Origin: Pseudomonas putida S13.1.2 | Lineage (GTDB): Bacteria; Pseudomonadota; Gammaproteobacteria; Pseudomonadales; Pseudomonadaceae | DNA length: 64,000 nucleotides | Direction: 5' to 3' | Assembly: GCF_000498395.2 (NCBI RefSeq) | Contig: NZ_CP010979.1 | Span: 5,738,501 to 5,802,500, forward strand | Made by a program: the position numbers and the translations under genes | Shown: piece by piece, positions 59,694 through 64,000 of the stretch | How positions within the stretch are numbered: position 1 is the first letter of the stretch | How the letters are laid out: each line of letters begins with the position of its first letter | The notes under the pieces: generated by a model | Told to the model about the DNA's origin: nothing | The model's input: the letters and a program-made list of their open reading frames with translations, nothing else | Databases searched by the model: none

Positions 59694-61001
59694 ATGCAAA
59701 CGGGTTCTGATTCCATTGAGCTGCTCACTGCGTTAACCGAACGCGACCTGCGCTTTCGCAGCGATGCCAAGGTCACTGAACATGCCATCGCGCCGGTCGA
59801 CACGGCGTTACTCGATGCGTATGCCGCCATCGACCGCAAAGCCTTGCGCCATTACCGCCTGGGGCGCATTCGCGAGCAACTGCGCGCCCAGGATTACGCC
59901 GGCATTCTGTTGGCCGACCCGATCAATATTCGCTATGCCACCGACACCAACAACCTTGGTTTGTGGGTGATGCACTCGCCCAGCCGCTATGTGTTCGTGG
60001 CCACCGACGGCCCGGTGGTGCTGTTCGAGTTCACCAGCAGCCGGCACAACAGCGAGCACGTTGAAACCATCGATGAAATCCGCCCGGCGATTCCCTGGCT
60101 GTATTTTCTTGCCGGCCCCCGCGTGCAGGAAAAAGCCGAGCGCTGGGCACAGGAGGTGGCAGACCTGGTGGCCCGCCACGGTGGCGGCAACCGCCGCTTG
60201 GCGGTGGACCGCTGCGACCCTTGGGGTGCGCAGCGCCTGACGCAACAGGGCATTGAGCTGTTCGATGCGCAGCCGTTGATGGAGCAGGCACGCTTGATCA
60301 AATCAGCCGAAGAAGTGGCCAGCCACCAGGTGTCCATGGGCGTGTGCGACCTGGCCATTGCCCGCATGCGCACAAGCCTGGTGCCAGGGGTTACCGAAAA
60401 CCAGCTGTGGAGCATCATGCACGGCACCAACGTCGCGCACGGCGGCGAGTGGGCGGAGAGCCGCTTGCTCAGCTCCGGGCCGCGCACCAATCCTTGGTTT
60501 CAGGACGCCACCGACAAAGTCATCAAGGCAGGTGAAATGGTCTGCTTCGACACCGACATGGTCGGCCCCGGCGGTTACCTTTCAGACATCTCGCGCAGCT
60601 TCATCTGCCCCGGCAAGGCGCCAACCATGGCCCAACGCGACTTGCTCGACATCGCCTCGCAGCAGATCAACCACAACGTCGAACTGCTGCGCCCGGGCCT
60701 GTCCTTTCGCGAGTTTGCCGAACACTGCTGGCCGGTGCCCAAGCGCTTTGAGCACAACCGCTACATGATGATGCTGCACGGCGTCGGGCTGGTGGACGAG
60801 TACCCCAGCGTCGCCTACGCCGTGGATTTCGCCGAGTGGGGTTACGACGGCCTGTTCCAGGAAAACATGGTGGTGTCGGTGGAAAGTTACATCGGTGAGC
60901 AAGGCGGTGGGGAAGGGGTGAAGCTCGAAGAACAGGTGCTGATCAGCGCCAACGGGCCGATCAAACTCTCGCGCACGCCCTTAGTCGACGGCGATCGATA
61001 G
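59694..61001 (+). CDS. M24-family (creatinase fold) hydrolase/lyase with DddP-like active site
   Basis: A 435-residue pita-bread-fold protein, with a creatinase-type N-terminal domain (~1-195) and a catalytic domain (~205-420). Metal-site residues are Asp286 and Asp288 (CFDTDMVG), Asp298 (YLSDISRS), His362 (LHGVGLVDE), Glu397 and Glu412. Compared from memory with the DMSP lyase DddP (Asp295, Asp297, Asp307, His371, Glu406, Glu421, catalytic Asp377), every position matches with a constant offset of 9, including Asp368 for Asp377. GPRTNPWFQ is also shared. A DMSP lyase or a related onium-compound enzyme is plausible; a plain Xaa-Pro peptidase is less so. It sits between the demethylase and the ABC genes. 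Confidence 0.78.
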   Translation: MQTGSDSIELLTALTERDLRFRSDAKVTEHAIAPVDTALLDAYAAIDRKALRHYRLGRIREQLRAQDYAGILLADPINIRYATDTNNLGLWVMHSPSRYVFVATDGPVVLFEFTSSRHNSEHVETIDEIRPAIPWLYFLAGPRVQEKAERWAQEVADLVARHGGGNRRLAVDRCDPWGAQRLTQQGIELFDAQPLMEQARLIKSAEEVASHQVSMGVCDLAIARMRTSLVPGVTENQLWSIMHGTNVAHGGEWAESRLLSSGPRTNPWFQDATDKVIKAGEMVCFDTDMVGPGGYLSDISRSFICPGKAPTMAQRDLLDIASQQINHNVELLRPGLSFREFAEHCWPVPKRFEHNRYMMMLHGVGLVDEYPSVAYAVDFAEWGYDGLFQENMVVSVESYIGEQGGGEGVKLEEQVLISANGPIKLSRTPLVDGDR

Positions 61002-61014
61002 CTGGAGCAGAACC

Positions 61015-61824
61015 ATGAGCAGCATGACCGTGATTGAAACCGCACCCACCTTGGCGCCGCGGCCGGTGGCCAGTGCCGAACCGTTCTTGCGCCTGGAGGG
61101 CATTCATAAACAGTTTGGCCCTTACCCCGTGTTGCACGACGTGTGTTTTGAAATGAACAAGGGTGAGGTGGTGGCCATTATCGGCCCCAGCGGGTCGGGC
61201 AAAAGTACCTTGCTGCGCTGCATCAACCAACTGGAGCCGCCGACCAAGGGGCGGGTCAGCATGGCTGGCGTGCACATCGAAGCGGGCAAGGCGTTGCCCC
61301 GTACCGAGCTGCTCAAGTTGCGCCGGCGCATTGGCATGGTGTTCCAGTCGTTCAATCTGTTCCCGCACCTGACGGTGCTGCGCAACGTCAGCCTGGCGCA
61401 AATCCGCACCCTGGGCCGCAGCCCCAAAGAAGCCGACGCCCGCTCCTTGCAACTGCTCGAACGCGTCGGGCTGGCTGACAAGGCCCAGCATTATCCCGCG
61501 CGCTGTTCCGGTGGCCAGCAGCAACGCATCGCCATCGCCCGCGCCCTGGCATTGGACCCTGAGCTGATGCTGTTCGACGAGCCGACCTCGGCGCTGGACC
61601 CCGAGCTGGGGCTGGAGGTGCTGTCGGTGATGAAAGAGCTGGCCGGCGAAGGCATGTCGATGATTGTGGTAACCCACGAGATGCACTTCGCCGAAACCGT
61701 GTCCGACCGTGTGGTGGTGATGGCTGACGGGCGCATCATCGAGCACGGGCCAAGCCAGCAGGTGATGCGCGAGCCCCAGCATGAACGGGTGGTGCAGTTT
61801 CTCCAGGCCGTGAGGAATCGCTGA
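61015..61824 (+). CDS. ABC transporter ATP-binding protein, polar amino acid type
   Basis: A 269-residue ATPase subunit of an importer. Walker A is IIGPSGSGKSTLLRC (~residues 56-70), the Q-loop is MVFQSFNLFPHLTVL, the signature is CSGGQQQRIAIARAL, with Cys replacing the usual Leu, Walker B is LMLFDEPTSALDPE, and the H-loop is VVTHEMHFA. An N-terminal extension of about 23 residues precedes the domain. It lies 13 bases after the DddP-like gene and overlaps the first permease by one base, so all are in one operon. Confidence 0.92.
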   Translation: MSSMTVIETAPTLAPRPVASAEPFLRLEGIHKQFGPYPVLHDVCFEMNKGEVVAIIGPSGSGKSTLLRCINQLEPPTKGRVSMAGVHIEAGKALPRTELLKLRRRIGMVFQSFNLFPHLTVLRNVSLAQIRTLGRSPKEADARSLQLLERVGLADKAQHYPARCSGGQQQRIAIARALALDPELMLFDEPTSALDPELGLEVLSVMKELAGEGMSMIVVTHEMHFAETVSDRVVVMADGRIIEHGPSQQVMREPQHERVVQFLQAVRNR

Positions 61825-62465
61825 TGCAAGACATCCTGATGATGCTGTTGAACGGCGTACCCTGGACCATTGCCGTTACTGTGCTGGCATTCTGTGTTGG
61901 CGTAGTGCTGGGGTTTCCGATCTGTGCCCTGCGCATGTCCAGGGTCAAGGTGCTGAGTGTGCTGGCTGCCATGCTGGTACTGACCCTGCGCTCGATCCCC
62001 CCAATTGTCTGGCTGTTTTTCATCTTCTTCGGCATCGGTGGCGGCTATGTCAGCCTGTCGCCGTTTACCGCAGCGGTGGTTGGCCTGGGGCTGATTACGG
62101 CGGCGCACATGTCCGAGGTGTACCGCGGTGCGTTCGCGGCAATTCCCGCTGGCCAGTTCGAAGCCGCCTACGCGCTTAACCTGTCGGCACCGCAACGGTT
62201 TTTCGATGTGGTGTTGCCGCAGTTGGTGCGCATCGCCATTCCCACCTCAGCCACCTACGCCATTGGCCTGCTGAAGGATTCGGCCGTGGCCTCGACCATT
62301 GGCGTGGGTGATATCAGCTTTCAGGCTTACCAGGTTTCACAGCAAACCTTTCAGGGCCTGAGCGTCTACAGCGCGGCGGCGGTGGTGTACCTGGTGCTCA
62401 GCGTGCCAGTGGCCCTGTGCTCACGTTGGCTGTCGGCCACGTTGAAACAGAGGATTGCCCGATGA
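61824..62465 (+). CDS. ABC transporter permease 1, polar amino acid type
   Basis: A 213-residue inner-membrane permease with about five helices. The HisM/GlnP-type start MLLNGVPWTIAVTVLAFCVG and the EAA loop EAAYALNLSAPQRFFDVVLP, followed by RIAIPTSATYAIGLLKDSAV, identify the polar amino acid family. The start overlaps the ATPase gene stop (TGATG), and its stop overlaps permease 2 by 4 bases. It forms the heterodimeric channel with permease 2. Confidence 0.92.
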   Translation: MQDILMMLLNGVPWTIAVTVLAFCVGVVLGFPICALRMSRVKVLSVLAAMLVLTLRSIPPIVWLFFIFFGIGGGYVSLSPFTAAVVGLGLITAAHMSEVYRGAFAAIPAGQFEAAYALNLSAPQRFFDVVLPQLVRIAIPTSATYAIGLLKDSAVASTIGVGDISFQAYQVSQQTFQGLSVYSAAAVVYLVLSVPVALCSRWLSATLKQRIAR

Positions 62466-63121
62466 GCGAACTGCTGACGATGTGGGCGCAATGGTTGCCG
62501 GAGTTGTGGAAGGGCTTTGTGCTGTCGATGCAGGTGACAGCGGTAAGCCTGGGCCTGGGCGTTGTGCTGGGGCTGTTGCTGGCACTGGGCGTTTCGGCGC
62601 CGAACCGCTGGCTGCGTTACCCCTCCCTGGTTGTGGTGGAACTGGGGCGTGGTGCACCGGCGTTGATCCTGCTGCAGTACTTCTACTTCGGCCTGCCCAG
62701 CGTCAACCTGACCCTGACCTCGTTCTGGGCCGCTGCGCTGGCCATGGCGTACTGCACGGCCGCCTACACCAGTGAAATCATTCGCGGTGGCATCGAGTCG
62801 GTGGCCGCAGGGCAAACCGAGGCCGCCGAAGTGATCGGCCTCAACCGCTTCGACGCGCTGCGCTTTGTGATCCTGCCTCAGGCCTTGCGGGTGGCGCTGC
62901 CATCACTGCTGGGGTTCTCGATCATGATGTTCCAGGCCTCGTCGCTGTGTTTCACCATCGCCCTGCCAGAAATTGTCAGCCGGGCATCCTCCATTGGCTC
63001 CTCCACGTTCGAGTACATGCCGGTGCTGATACTGGCCGGTTTGATGTATGCCGCTGTCTGTGCCCCGGCGACCCTGGGTGTGGCAGCGCTGGAAAAAAGA
63101 CTGGCACCCAGCCAGCCATAA
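62462..63121 (+). CDS. ABC transporter permease 2, polar amino acid type
   Basis: A 219-residue permease with about five helices. The EAA loop reads TEAAEVIGLNRFDALRFVIL followed by PQALRVALPSLLGFSIMMF. The start LLTMWAQWLPELWKGFVLSM is typical. The ATG at 62462 lies in the ATGA overlap with permease 1; an in-frame codon at 62417 lies within permease 1. The substrate-binding protein gene follows 58 bases later. Confidence 0.92.
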   Translation: MSELLTMWAQWLPELWKGFVLSMQVTAVSLGLGVVLGLLLALGVSAPNRWLRYPSLVVVELGRGAPALILLQYFYFGLPSVNLTLTSFWAAALAMAYCTAAYTSEIIRGGIESVAAGQTEAAEVIGLNRFDALRFVILPQALRVALPSLLGFSIMMFQASSLCFTIALPEIVSRASSIGSSTFEYMPVLILAGLMYAAVCAPATLGVAALEKRLAPSQP

Positions 63122-63179
63122 CAACAAATGCCACTCGCGCCGATTTCGGCTGCTGCTCTCTTATTGCAAAGGTGACGTC

Positions 63180-64000
63180 ATGACTCGCTCATTCAAACGT
63201 TTTACCCGTTGGATGTTGTTGTGCTCGACCCTGGCCGGCGCCCCGTACGCCCTGGCTGAATGCACCCCCGCGAACCAGTTTGAAACCATCACCCCAGGTG
63301 TACTCACCGTGGCGGCGTATGTGTTCCCGCCCTACTCGATACCGGGGCCCAACAACCAGTTGAGCGGCGTGGATGGCGAGATCATCAAGCGCATCGCCGA
63401 GCGCGAATGCCTGAAAGTCAAAACCATGGTGGTGGACACCGCCGCCGTCGTGCAGGCGGTGGTGGCCAAGCGCGCCGATGTCGGCATTGGCGATTGGTAC
63501 CGCACGGCAGAGCGCAGCAAGGCGTTGGGCTTGTCGGCGCCGTTGTACCTGGACGTGATGGGCATTATTTCGGATGAGGGTTACACCAAGATCTCCGAAC
63601 TGGATGGCAAGCGTATCGGCACCGTGCAGGGCTACCTGTGGGTGGACGATTTGAAGAAGGCCTTTGGCGATAACCTGGTGCTTTACCCCAACCCGGTGGC
63701 CATGGCCCAGGACTTGGCGTCCAGGCGCATTCAGGTTGGCGCGGACAGCTTCGCGGTGGCCGTTTCTTCGCAGCAGAAGGGCGGCTACCCCGGCAAGAGC
63801 ATCAAGGTGTCCGAGCCCGATCAACGGGTCAAGGCCACGCTTGAGCCCGGGCAGAGCGCCTTCCCGTACACCAAGGCCAACGCAGCCTTGGGCGAGGCGC
63901 TGGGCAAGAACATCCAGGCCTTGCACGACTCGGGCGAAATCGCAGAAATCCTCGCCACGTTTGGCCTGGACCGCGAGGCTGCAAAAGTGGGTGAGCCAAG
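63180..64000 (+). CDS. ABC transporter substrate-binding protein, partial
   Basis: The first ~273 residues of a periplasmic binding protein of the polar amino acid (SBP_bac_3) family. The signal peptide runs to YALA (~residue 26). The opening lobe has PGVLTVAAYVFPPYSIPG and GVDGEIIKRIAERECLKV; DVGIGDWYRTAERSKALGLS and DGKRIGTVQGYLWVDDLKKA follow. Typical members are ~250-300 residues, so little is missing, but no stop occurs before the window end. AAAGGTGA precedes the ATG. It would set substrate specificity for the operon, perhaps a methylated amino acid or onium compound. Confidence 0.88.
   Translation, partial: MTRSFKRFTRWMLLCSTLAGAPYALAECTPANQFETITPGVLTVAAYVFPPYSIPGPNNQLSGVDGEIIKRIAERECLKVKTMVVDTAAVVQAVVAKRADVGIGDWYRTAERSKALGLSAPLYLDVMGIISDEGYTKISELDGKRIGTVQGYLWVDDLKKAFGDNLVLYPNPVAMAQDLASRRIQVGADSFAVAVSSQQKGGYPGKSIKVSEPDQRVKATLEPGQSAFPYTKANAALGEALGKNIQALHDSGEIAEILATFGLDREAAKVGEP

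Noticed and set aside
61490..61545. Cys for Leu in the ABC signature (CSGGQQQR) as a sign of inactivity
   Set aside because: The remaining signature and both Walker motifs are intact, and the first position tolerates change, so function is likely preserved.

Overview
The window reads as a chromosomal segment of a fluorescent pseudomonad, most likely of the Pseudomonas putida group. The evidence is high GC, the gene order (holA-lptE-leuS, lnt-corC-ybeY-ybeZ, hemL-thiE-thiD next to a ladS-like sensor kinase, then an acyl-CoA dehydrogenase, amn and rluE), and about 15 copies of the roughly 35-bp REP palindromes typical of that group. No tRNA, rRNA, CRISPR array or transposase gene was seen. Coding is dense, with genes in short operons usually separated by REP pairs that probably act as terminators.

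Layout. 1-13.3 kb is core genome: the DNA polymerase delta subunit (cut by the window edge), LPS-assembly lipoprotein LptE, leucyl-tRNA synthetase, lipoprotein N-acyltransferase, the CorC/YbeY/YbeZ rRNA-maturation group, and a thiamine-heme operon (thiD-thiE-hemL). At 13.6-15.6 kb lies a LadS-type sensor kinase broken by a one-base frameshift and lacking a receiver domain. Directly after it, 15.7-21.6 kb is an accessory island. It is a tandem duplication of a module made of a structured RNA leader, a DUF3077 gene, a membrane immunity-like gene and a PAAR-fused toxin. The toxin is intact in unit A and frameshifted in unit B.

21.8-43.9 kb returns to core-like genes: AidB-type acyl-CoA dehydrogenase, AMP nucleosidase, pseudouridine synthase RluE, an Lrp-type regulator, FieF, HrpB, an NYN nuclease and a DnaQ-like exonuclease, a YedA-like exporter, RhlE, a PP_4765-type flavoprotein, a histone-deacetylase-like hydrolase, thioesterase II, and others. 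At 26.8-26.9 kb a structured, terminator-ended segment may be a small RNA.

44-64 kb is metabolic and accessory. It holds a glucarate module (GntR-type regulator, MFS transporter, glucarate dehydratase) with two mirror-image operators, a GABA-type permease, a DUF1016 PDDEXK nuclease, a LysR regulator divergent from a 14-TM efflux pump, and a TonB receptor with a signalling (STN) domain but no adjacent sigma/anti-sigma pair. The last 7 kb is a catabolic operon: a TetR regulator divergent from a DgcA/N-methylproline-demethylase-like flavoenzyme, an M24 protein that carries every metal and catalytic position of the DMSP lyase DddP, and a polar amino-acid-type ABC importer whose binding protein runs off the window.

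The most interesting items are (1) the DddP-like/demethylase/ABC operon, a candidate pathway for a methylated onium compound; (2) the DUF3077 leader RNA, with a pseudoknot-like fold, compensatory changes between copies and a possible Shine-Dalgarno-masking switch; and (3) the duplicated PAAR toxin island next to a broken ladS.
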